A program made the translations under genes and the position numbers. A stretch of DNA of 57,473 nucleotides. Source: Streptococcus sp. DD13. GTDB taxonomy: Bacteria > Bacillota > Bacilli > Lactobacillales > Streptococcaceae. This document shows positions 50,486 through 57,473 of the stretch, one piece after another; position 1 is the first letter of the stretch, and each line of letters opens with the position of its first letter. The stretch lies in NCBI RefSeq assembly GCF_001578875.1, contig NZ_KQ969506.1, positions 481,802 through 539,274 of the forward strand, in the 5' to 3' direction. Under the pieces are notes generated by a model. It was not told the origin of the DNA. It did no database searches and saw only the letters and a program-made list of their open reading frames with translations.

Positions 50486-52232
50486 TTTGCAGACTCCCTT
50501 GACTCTTTTGCATTTGATAATAGACGCCTTTTGCCTCCATGAGAGAGTGATGGTTCCCTTGTTCCACGATCGTTCCATTCACCATAACCAAGATGAGATC
50601 CGCTGATTGAATCGTAGACAATCGGTGAGCAATGATGAAGCTGGTACGACCCTTCATAAGCGTTTCAAAAGCCTCTTGGATAAGGATTTCTGTCCTTGTA
50701 TCAATGGATGACGTTGCTTCATCCAATATCAATATTTTGGGGAGTTTCACAAAGACACGAGCAATCGCTAGTAACTGTCTTTGCCCTTGAGATAAAGAAG
50801 CACCTGCATCAGACAAATAGGTATCGTATCCTTGAGGTAATTGTCGAATAAAAAAGTCTGCATTGGCCGCAATCGCTGCTTCTTTCACCAACTCCGGTGT
50901 AGCATTGGGATAGCCATATGCGATATTCTCATAGACTGTCGCCTCCTTTAACCAGGTTTCTTGCAAAACCATCCCAACCAGAGACCGAAGGGAACTACGA
51001 CTGTAGTTGGCAATATTGTGTCCATCTAGAGTAATTACTCCAGAGTCAATATCGTAAAACCGCATGAGTAGGTTAATCAAGGTAGACTTCCCTGCCCCGG
51101 TTGGTCCAACAATGGCTACTTTCGAACCTGCAGGAATATCAAGGTTCAAGTTATTGATAAGCTCTTTACCCTTTTGGTAGGAAAAAGAAACGTTTTCGAA
51201 AGCGACATGACCTTGAATCTGGTCCAATTCGAATTTTCCTTCTCCTACTTCAGCAATCACTTCTTGCTCGACAATATCGAATAATCGCTCTGCACAAGCA
51301 AGTGCACTCTGTAACTCCGAAAGCACAGAAGAGATATCGTTGAAGGGCTTGGTATACTGACTAGCATAACTAAGAAAGGTAGTCAGTGCACCAACTGTGA
51401 AACTCCCTGACATAATCCGTAAGGCCCCAATGCCCGCTAACAGTGCGTAGATCAGGGCATTAACAAATCGGGTAGTTGGATTAATCGTTGAAGAGGCAAA
51501 AATAGCCGACTGTGAATAATTGGCATAGGTTTGATTGATGGTCTGAAATTGTCCATTCAACTGTTCTTGAGCATTAAAAGACTGAATCAAGGTCAGCTGT
51601 CCAATGGATTCCTCTAACAACTTGGCCTGCTCTCCTCTCGAGCTCGTTTGGTGACGATAGAGAAGATAGCTTTTTTGAGCAATATAACGAGCGATAAATA
51701 AAGACAAAGGCGTCAGAGCCACTACTAATACCATCATCAACATATCTAATTCAGCCATTGTAAAGATGGTGAATACAATCGTTAAAACCCCAACAATAAA
51801 CTGATTAAAGATCATCAAAAGACCATTTGTTAATTGCTCACTATCGCTGGAAATTCTGGCAACGACATCCCCGACACTTTGTCGATCGATATAGGATAAG
51901 GGAAGTTGGTGAATCTTTTCAAATACTTCTTGGCGTAGCTCAGCCACCATTTGATAAATCAATCGGTTACAGAGAATAGGATTGATCCATTGAATCAAGG
52001 TGTTCAATCCAATTACGATGAACATTTGTCCCAAAATATTCCCTAGTAAGGAAACATTATGGGGTAGGATAACGGTATCAATCGCACGTCCAAGTAAAAT
52101 CGGAAGAAAAACGGTAAGCGATACTTGGGCAACTGTCAAGAACAAGATGAGGATTAGTTGAACTGGATGTTTATACAAGCGTTTAAACAGCTTATTTAAA
52201 GTCCCTGAAGACGATTTTGTTCGTTTTCTCAT
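50466..52232 (-). CDS. ABC exporter half-transporter, catalytic subunit
   Basis: A 588-residue type IV ABC half-transporter: six TM segments (residues 25-310) and an ATPase domain. Walker A GPTGAGKST, signature LSQGQRQLLAIARV, Walker B ILILDEATSSID with the catalytic Glu, and H-loop IAHRLST. The signature has Q for the usual G. Its ATG overlaps the stop of its partner by 4 bases. The pair has the asymmetric sites of heterodimeric multidrug exporters such as LmrCD/BmrCD/PatAB. Confidence 0.93.
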   Translation of the reverse strand: MRKRTKSSSGTLNKLFKRLYKHPVQLILILFLTVAQVSLTVFLPILLGRAIDTVILPHNVSLLGNILGQMFIVIGLNTLIQWINPILCNRLIYQMVAELRQEVFEKIHQLPLSYIDRQSVGDVVARISSDSEQLTNGLLMIFNQFIVGVLTIVFTIFTMAELDMLMMVLVVALTPLSLFIARYIAQKSYLLYRHQTSSRGEQAKLLEESIGQLTLIQSFNAQEQLNGQFQTINQTYANYSQSAIFASSTINPTTRFVNALIYALLAGIGALRIMSGSFTVGALTTFLSYASQYTKPFNDISSVLSELQSALACAERLFDIVEQEVIAEVGEGKFELDQIQGHVAFENVSFSYQKGKELINNLNLDIPAGSKVAIVGPTGAGKSTLINLLMRFYDIDSGVITLDGHNIANYSRSSLRSLVGMVLQETWLKEATVYENIAYGYPNATPELVKEAAIAANADFFIRQLPQGYDTYLSDAGASLSQGQRQLLAIARVFVKLPKILILDEATSSIDTRTEILIQEAFETLMKGRTSFIIAHRLSTIQSADLILVMVNGTIVEQGNHHSLMEAKGVYYQMQKSQGSLQNDEENH

Positions 52233-53962
52233 GCTTCCTCCTTCCGACTGTGTTGGGATGCGTCAATTTCCTTGTAAACAGAAGATTCTTTCAATAATTC
52301 TTCATGCCGTCCCAAACCAACTTGCTGTCCCTTGTCTAACACAAGAATTTGATCGGCTTGCTTGAGACTATTCGTTCGCTGTGAGATCATAATAAGACTC
52401 TTTTCGGGAAGTTCCTTTCGAATCGCTGACAACAACTTACTTTCCGTCAGATAGTCTAAAGCAGATGTTGAATCATCCAAGAGTAGGATGGGCGCAGGAT
52501 GCAATAAGGCACGCGCGATTGTCAACCGTTGCCGTTGTCCCCCGGAGAAATTCCGGCCAAATGCTTCCACAACCGTATCCAAACCATCTTTTTGAGCGAT
52601 AAAATCTGCCGCCTGAGCTATTCGCAAAGCGTTCCAGATTTGTTCATCACTAATTTTTTCTCTATCTAATCCTAAAGTAAGATTGGAACGAACAGTTCCA
52701 CTAAAAAGTTGAGCTTGTTGAGGGACAATGGCAAACAGCTGCCGCCATTCTCTTAGACTCCGAGGACTTCGCCCATCTTTATAGACCAACACTTCACCCT
52801 TACTAGCAGGATAAAGATGCAAGAGTAATTGGACCAGAGTAGATTTTCCTGATCCAGTACTTCCAATCACTCCCATAAATTGGTGATTGGAAAGCTTAAA
52901 GGAGACATTTTTTAAAGCTTCTTCTGCTGCGTGAGGATAGGCAAAACTTAAGCCCTTTATTTCTATCTGGTCACTCGATTGAGGAGCTTTTGAAACAGGC
53001 AAGTCCTGGTCTAGATTTTCGGATTCCAATTGGAAAACTTCCTTCACCCTCTTCAGACTAATATAGGTCTGATTCATCGTTGAAACAGTCGTTACCATCT
53101 TGACAAGTTCCACCAAGATTTGTGAGAGATAGTTGGTGAGCGCTACTAAGCTCCCTTGTTCCAAGAGTCCTGATCCAATTGCTACATTTCCTTGATAAAT
53201 CAGCAACAGTAAGGTGCCGTTAACGACAATAAAAGTTGCTGGTGAAAGAATAGAAGACCAATAATTGGCTTTTGTTTGGATTTGGAGATAGGCTTGATTT
53301 TCCGTCGTGTAAGTCTGAATTTCACGTTCTTCCTGTCCAAAAGCCCGAATGACGCGAATCCCCAGTACATTTTCCCTAACTAAACCGACTAAGCGATCTA
53401 ATTGTTTTCGTAGGCGAGCATAATAGCGATTGGAAATCCAAGAAATAAAAGCGATAATACCTGTCAAAGTCAGGATCATCACGAGAAATAAAAGAGAAAG
53501 GCTAGGGCTAATGAAAAAAGCCATTAAAAATGCGCCAAAAACCACAATGGGTGCTCTTAAAAAAAGCCTTAAAAAGGTATTGATCCCTGTCTGAATCTGC
53601 AGAGCGTCGCTTGTCAAGCGGTTTAATAAGCTATCCGCCGAAATCTCATCTCGACTGGACTTTGGAAGTGACAAGACCTTTTGATAGAGATCGTGTGTCA
53701 ACTCCTTGGTGACTCCAACAGCTGCTTTTGCTGAAAAATACTGGGCAATTAAAGACACCGTAATCCCAATGCTAGCAAAAAGTACCAACAATAAAATCAT
53801 AGCAACCAAACTAGGTCGGTTGCTATGAGGGATGATATTGTCTACAATTGCGGCAATGACTAAGGGAACAACGAGTTCAAAACAAGCTTCTAGAAGCTTA
53901 AATAAGGGTCCTAGAATCGTTTCTTTCTTATACTGCTTAAAATATTGTAGGAAAAATTTCAT
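52229..53962 (-). CDS. ABC exporter half-transporter, degenerate-site subunit
   Basis: A 577-residue half-transporter with six TM segments and an ATPase domain: Walker A GSTGSGKST, signature FSGGQRQRLTIARALL, Walker B ILLLDDSTSALD with Asp in place of the catalytic Glu, and the switch His replaced (MISQRTNS). Together with the altered LSQGQ of the partner this gives one degenerate and one active ATP site. The start directly abuts the pta stop. Substrates are unknown. Confidence 0.93.
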   Translation of the reverse strand: MKFFLQYFKQYKKETILGPLFKLLEACFELVVPLVIAAIVDNIIPHSNRPSLVAMILLLVLFASIGITVSLIAQYFSAKAAVGVTKELTHDLYQKVLSLPKSSRDEISADSLLNRLTSDALQIQTGINTFLRLFLRAPIVVFGAFLMAFFISPSLSLLFLVMILTLTGIIAFISWISNRYYARLRKQLDRLVGLVRENVLGIRVIRAFGQEEREIQTYTTENQAYLQIQTKANYWSSILSPATFIVVNGTLLLLIYQGNVAIGSGLLEQGSLVALTNYLSQILVELVKMVTTVSTMNQTYISLKRVKEVFQLESENLDQDLPVSKAPQSSDQIEIKGLSFAYPHAAEEALKNVSFKLSNHQFMGVIGSTGSGKSTLVQLLLHLYPASKGEVLVYKDGRSPRSLREWRQLFAIVPQQAQLFSGTVRSNLTLGLDREKISDEQIWNALRIAQAADFIAQKDGLDTVVEAFGRNFSGGQRQRLTIARALLHPAPILLLDDSTSALDYLTESKLLSAIRKELPEKSLIMISQRTNSLKQADQILVLDKGQQVGLGRHEELLKESSVYKEIDASQHSRKEEA

Positions 53963-54949
53963 TTATTCAACATCCAAAGCTTGTGCTGCCGTAATAATAG
54001 CAAGTTTATAAACATCTTCTGCACTACAGCCACGAGATAAGTCATTTACTGGTTTTTTCAATCCCTGAAGGACTGGTCCAACAGCATCAAATCCACCTAA
54101 ACGCTCGGCTGTTTTATAAGCGATATTCCCTGCTTCGATACCCGGGAAAATGATGACATTCGCCTGGCCAGCTACTGGACTATTTGGCGCCTTGATACGG
54201 GCAGTGCTTTCTGATAAGGCTGCATCCATTTGCAATTCTCCGTCTAAGACTAAGTCTGGACGCAATTCTTTTGCTATTTTTGTTGCTTCGACTACTTTTT
54301 CAACTTTTGGTCCTGAACCTGATCCCAAAGTGGAATAGGACACCATGGCAATCTTTGGATCAATTCCAAAAGTTTTTGCTGTTGAAGCCGAGTTAATCGC
54401 AATTTCAGCCAAGGTTTGCGCATCTGGATCGATATTGATTGCACAATCCCCAAAGAGAAACTGTTTGTCTTCCTTAATCATCAAGAAGACACCTGAAGTC
54501 CGTGAAACACCTGGTTTGGTCTTAATGATTTGAAGAGCTGGACGAACTGTGTCCGCAGTGGAATGAGACGCACCTGAAACCATCCCATCGGCCAATCCCA
54601 TCTGTACCAACATGACACCAAAATAGTTCACATCACGCAAGATTGCATCCGCATCTTCTTCATTAACTTTCCCTTTGCGCAACTCCAAGAACACTTTCTT
54701 CATATCCTCGAATCCAGCGTATTCTTCTGGGTTGATAATGTCAAATTCAGGACTTGAAAAACCAAGGCTAGCCAGCAAGTCTGTGATTGCTTGACGCTCT
54801 CCTAAAACGATAGGTTCGCACAAACCTTCAAACTTTAAGCGAGCTGCAGCCCGAAGGACCCGCTCATCATCCCCTTCTGGCAAGACAATTTTTAAATTTT
54901 GGCCGACGATTTTCCCTCTAAGTTCACCAAAAAGACTACGAATTTCCAT
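53963..54949 (-). CDS. pta: Phosphate acetyltransferase
   Basis: Pta (328 residues) converts acetyl-CoA and phosphate to acetyl-phosphate for ATP generation by acetate kinase. Single-domain short form: GLADGMVSGASHSTADTVRP, FLFGDCAINIDPDAQTLAEI, MVSYSTLGSGSGP and VIIFPGIEAGNIAYKTAERL are family hallmarks. It overlaps the RluD-type gene by 14 bases, with GGAG before its ATG. Confidence 0.97.
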   Translation of the reverse strand: MEIRSLFGELRGKIVGQNLKIVLPEGDDERVLRAAARLKFEGLCEPIVLGERQAITDLLASLGFSSPEFDIINPEEYAGFEDMKKVFLELRKGKVNEEDADAILRDVNYFGVMLVQMGLADGMVSGASHSTADTVRPALQIIKTKPGVSRTSGVFLMIKEDKQFLFGDCAINIDPDAQTLAEIAINSASTAKTFGIDPKIAMVSYSTLGSGSGPKVEKVVEATKIAKELRPDLVLDGELQMDAALSESTARIKAPNSPVAGQANVIIFPGIEAGNIAYKTAERLGGFDAVGPVLQGLKKPVNDLSRGCSAEDVYKLAIITAAQALDVE

Positions 54950-55850
54950 AAGTTTCTCCTTCTACATTAAGTTGTTCTATCACCGTTTGAAAATCAGTAG
55001 GGATAGGACTTTCTAAGATAAGTTTCTTATCCTCAAATGGATTGATAAATGTTAACTGGTGGCAATGAAGTGCCTGTCGTTCAATTCCTTCTTTCATACT
55101 CCCTCCATATAAGTCATCTCCTAATAAGGGAAAACCTATGTGAGCAAAGTGAACCCGAATCTGATGAGTCCGTCCCGTATGAAGTTGGATATCAACTAAA
55201 TGAATATTTCCCCAAGATTGAAGCCGTTCGTAGGATGTATGGGCATATTTCCCATCCGACATAACTTGTCGAGTAATGATTGAATCTTTCGGACGACCTA
55301 TCGGAGCAATAATTTCACCCTTGTCCTCTATTATACCACTCCCTTTCACCAATGCAAAATATCGTTTGTGAATTTTTTTGGCCTGCAATTGTTTATCTAG
55401 CCTCGCATGTGCATAGCCATGTTTGGCAAAAAGCATGAGACCAGATGTATCCCGGTCCAAGCGTGTTACGATATGCACCTGCTTGTTTTCATACCCCTGA
55501 CGGATATAATAGCCTTTTACAAAATTGGCCATCGTCGAGGAATGCAAGATGCTCGGAATAGAAGCATAACCAACTGGTTTATTTAATACCAAAAAATGGT
55601 CATCTTCATAGACAATCTCCAAAGGAAAGTCAATGGCTTGCAAGCTCCCACTTTTATCCTCTTCACTCGGGATGATAATGGTCACACGATCTCCAATATC
55701 CAATAGGTAAATGGCATTTTGTGTCACACCATTGACTCGGATATCTCCTCCCTCAAATTTAATCTTGGCCAAAAGAGCTTTGGAAACATCGTGTTTTTTT
55801 AAAAACGTTTTGATCTTGGTATGCTGATCTGCGATGAAGTCAAACTGCAT
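54936..55850 (-). CDS. RluA/RluD-family pseudouridine synthase
   Basis: A 304-residue 23S rRNA or tRNA pseudouridine synthase. An S4-like N-terminal domain (LLAKIKFEGGDIRVNGV) precedes the catalytic domain with IVTRLDRDTSGLMLFAKHG (catalytic Asp) and HTGRTHQIRVHFAHIGFPLL. The target uridine cannot be told from sequence. Its ATG overlaps the ppnK stop, so it is translated together with ppnK and pta. Confidence 0.93.
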   Translation of the reverse strand: MQFDFIADQHTKIKTFLKKHDVSKALLAKIKFEGGDIRVNGVTQNAIYLLDIGDRVTIIIPSEEDKSGSLQAIDFPLEIVYEDDHFLVLNKPVGYASIPSILHSSTMANFVKGYYIRQGYENKQVHIVTRLDRDTSGLMLFAKHGYAHARLDKQLQAKKIHKRYFALVKGSGIIEDKGEIIAPIGRPKDSIITRQVMSDGKYAHTSYERLQSWGNIHLVDIQLHTGRTHQIRVHFAHIGFPLLGDDLYGGSMKEGIERQALHCHQLTFINPFEDKKLILESPIPTDFQTVIEQLNVEGETYGNS

Positions 55851-56668
55851 TATTCGACCTCACCTATAAAAGCATCCTTGACACGGTTCCAAAAGCTGGT
55901 GTGACTAGGACTCGCTAAGAAATGTATTTTATTGCTGTCAATCACATATTCGACAAAATCAATATTGTCATAGACAAACGTCCGATTGTCGACAGATAAG
56001 GAATAACGGTCTGAGTGAATGGGCGTGATGACAATTTTATCCTTTTTGGGAACGACGATTGAAGAGCCCAAAGTCCGATAAACCCGATTGTTCAAACTTG
56101 CTACTTCTGCAATCTGCAAGGCTTCGATGGTGGGATGCAAGACAGCTCCTCCCAAAGATTTATTATAAGCAGTTGAGCCCGTTGGTGTTGAAACAGCTAT
56201 CCCATCTCCTCGAAAACGTTCAAATGGAACCTGATTAATGGAGATATCGGCCACCATCGTTTTTGACAGGCGTTTGAGAGTTGCTTCATTCAGAGCTCGT
56301 GACGAGATGACCTTCCCATTCTTTAAGTGCACCCGAACATTCAATATCGGATAGGCAACCTTAGATCCTGAATCTAATTTTAAATTCTCAATCAGTTGAT
56401 CTACTTCGAAATCCCGGTAATCTGTATAAAAACCAAGGTGTCCAGTATGCACTCCAACAAACCTTACCCGATCCAAGATATTTTCGTATTTGTGAAAAGC
56501 AGACAGCAGCATCCCATCTCCTCCGATTGAAATCACAATATCTGGATTTTTAGGCGTCAAGATAAAATTTTCTTGTTTGAGTTTTTCAAATAACTCCTTC
56601 GAAACTTCTTGGCTCCTTGGGTTTCTACTGCTCATCAGAGCTATTTTTTTTCTATCTGTATTCTTCAT
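55850..56668 (-). CDS. ppnK: NAD kinase
   Basis: NAD kinase (272 residues) makes NADP+. Motifs are [17 protein letters not shown] (GGDG loop), [13 protein letters not shown] and [20 protein letters not shown] 56668 (MKNTDRKK) is preferred by similarity to known streptococcal proteins, although in-frame ATGs at 56677 and 56695 exist and no ribosome binding site decides. It overlaps relQ by 17 bases. Symbol nadK is a synonym. Confidence 0.94.
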   Translation of the reverse strand: MKNTDRKKIALMSSRNPRSQEVSKELFEKLKQENFILTPKNPDIVISIGGDGMLLSAFHKYENILDRVRFVGVHTGHLGFYTDYRDFEVDQLIENLKLDSGSKVAYPILNVRVHLKNGKVISSRALNEATLKRLSKTMVADISINQVPFERFRGDGIAVSTPTGSTAYNKSLGGAVLHPTIEALQIAEVASLNNRVYRTLGSSIVVPKKDKIVITPIHSDRYSLSVDNRTFVYDNIDFVEYVIDSNKIHFLASPSHTSFWNRVKDAFIGEVE

Positions 56669-57323
56669 CTTGATCATCGCTATTGCCCACCCCATCTTCT
56701 ATCTTCCGATAAGCGGGGTCAAACATCGCTTGAGCCTCCTGTATATCATCTCGAATTTGCCTCATCTCTTCATCCAACTGACTGGCAATCCTCGCTGTCT
56801 TTTCCAACCGCTCCTTAATATCAGCCGGAAAATTTCCCTTGTATTTATAATTCAGAGAATGTTCAATCGTCGCCCAGAAATTCATCGATAAGGTCCGCAA
56901 TTGAATCTCCGCCAGAACCGTTTTATTCCCATTAATGGTATCTACTGGATAAGCAATAATCACATGATAAGACCGATAACCCGATTCTTTCATGTTGCTG
57001 ATATAATCTCTTTCACTGACAATGGTCATATCTTTTCGTTTCCGCAAAATTGCCAATATTTCAGGTATGTCATCCACAAACTGCACCATGATGCGCAATC
57101 CAGCAATATCTTGCATCTCTTCGGCCAGCCGCTCTGGGCGAATATGTCGAAGAGCCATTTTCTCTAAAATCGAATCGACGTGCTTGACACGTCCTGTCAC
57201 AAATTCGATAGGGGAATGAAGATTTTGTTTCCGAAACTGCTTACGAATACCGCGTAATTTAATTTTTAATTCTCCAACAGCTTGGATATAAGGATCCAAG
57301 AATTCTTCCCAATTGATATCCAT
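56652..57323 (-). CDS. relQ: RelQ small alarmone synthetase
   Basis: A 223-residue single-domain (p)ppGpp synthetase without hydrolase or regulatory domains. [20 protein letters not shown] and [20 protein letters not shown] are the synthetase motifs. GAAAGGAG precedes the ATG. It heads a relQ-ppnK-RluD-pta run with overlapping genes and diverges from a CYTH gene, an order seen in other streptococci. Confidence 0.96.
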   Translation of the reverse strand: MDINWEEFLDPYIQAVGELKIKLRGIRKQFRKQNLHSPIEFVTGRVKHVDSILEKMALRHIRPERLAEEMQDIAGLRIMVQFVDDIPEILAILRKRKDMTIVSERDYISNMKESGYRSYHVIIAYPVDTINGNKTVLAEIQLRTLSMNFWATIEHSLNYKYKGNFPADIKERLEKTARIASQLDEEMRQIRDDIQEAQAMFDPAYRKIEDGVGNSDDQDEEYR

Positions 57324-57377
57324 TTTTCTCCTTTCTTGTCATTTTCTCCATTTTTTTATAGAATTAGCACAAAGATA

Positions 57378-57386
57378 ATTATACCA
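57378..57386 (-). promoter_or_regulatory. Extended -10 promoter of relQ
   Basis: TGGTATAAT on the minus strand, about 55 bases before the relQ ATG. Confidence 0.65.
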
Positions 57387-57413
57387 TATGAAAGGGGTTT
57401 CTCTCTATTAAAA

Positions 57414-57473
57414 ATGAATCACTTAGAAATTGAGTACAAAACCTTACTAAGCCAGTCAGAATTTAGTCGGCTT
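57414..57473 (+). CDS. Partial CYTH-domain protein (5' end only)
   Basis: The last 60 bases encode MNHLEIEYKTLLSQSEFSRL, 20 codons open to the edge. EIEYK is the ExExK signature of CYTH/triphosphate tunnel enzymes (adenylate cyclase/thiamine triphosphatase superfamily). Upstream AAGGGG is rather far (about 15 bases) from the ATG. It is divergent from relQ, the neighbourhood in which streptococcal CYTH genes are usually found. Confidence 0.8.
   Translation, partial: MNHLEIEYKTLLSQSEFSRL

Overview
The window is a stretch of low-GC Firmicute chromosome that reads as Streptococcus (sanguinis/parasanguinis/mitis-like). The evidence is gene content and local order: ung-mutX-pyrC, pyrK-pyrD-pyrF-pyrE, fhs divergent from coaB-coaC-panT, topA/dprA/rnhB/rbgA, and relQ-ppnK-RluD-pta. 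It also shows the streptococcal regulatory signals PyrR attenuators, a GlnR box, a PurBox and a cin-box. I see no tRNA, rRNA, CRISPR array, insertion sequence or prophage. Most genes lie on the minus strand; only cpsY-like lysR, glnPQ, coaB-coaC-panT, pgm and the partial CYTH gene at the right edge are on plus.

Layout. 1-8.4 kb: a partial unknown gene, pyrC (frameshifted), mutX, ung, a streptococcal intergenic repeat, a polytopic membrane protein, then pyrE, pyrF (frameshifted), pyrD and pyrK with two PyrR-type attenuators. 8.5-15.2 kb: LysR regulator, a lone amino-acid-binding lipoprotein behind a palindromic operator, a decayed gene, a Nudix hydrolase, small membrane proteins, an NAD(P)H oxidoreductase and uvrB. 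15.3-25.3 kb: glnPQ with a GlnR box, tag, brnQ, an unknown protein, trhO, a frameshifted membrane protein and an HTH/membrane-protein pair. 25.5-36.9 kb: a small protein, obg, a 41-residue DUF4044-like protein, uvrC, a three-gene zinc-ribbon operon (last gene frameshifted), topA, dprA, rnhB and rbgA. 37-43 kb: a gene-poor 0.9 kb with decayed coding fragments, an ATP-cone protein, dapA, asd, another decayed fragment, a GNAT and fhs. 43.3-57.5 kb: coaB-coaC-panT, pgm (frameshifted near its end), a low-molecular-weight phosphatase, mutY, a large membrane protein, a heterodimeric ABC exporter, pta, RluD-type synthase, ppnK, relQ and the start of a CYTH gene.

Two patterns cross the window. First, five otherwise intact genes (pyrC, pyrF, the 23.3-24.3 kb gene, the zinc-ribbon/TcaA-like gene, pgm) are each broken by loss of one base in an A/T run; restoring one base gives normal or coherent full-length proteins each time. 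That points to homopolymer undercalling in the assembly, although real mutations in a mutator cannot be excluded from sequence alone. Second, five genes (the 507-residue membrane protein, cpsY-like lysR, uvrC, coaB, mutY) have no Shine-Dalgarno and a -10 hexamer exactly six bases before the ATG, which would put transcription start on the A of the start codon: a probable set of leaderless mRNAs.

Functionally the window is mostly housekeeping: pyrimidine synthesis and its control, DNA repair (ung, two Nudix enzymes, uvrB, uvrC, tag, mutY), CoA and folate metabolism, amino-acid uptake and synthesis, ribosome-assembly GTPases and alarmone synthesis. The less explained parts are the zinc-ribbon operon, the degenerate fragments in the intergenic regions, and the operator-like palindromes at 10.4 and 22.0 kb.
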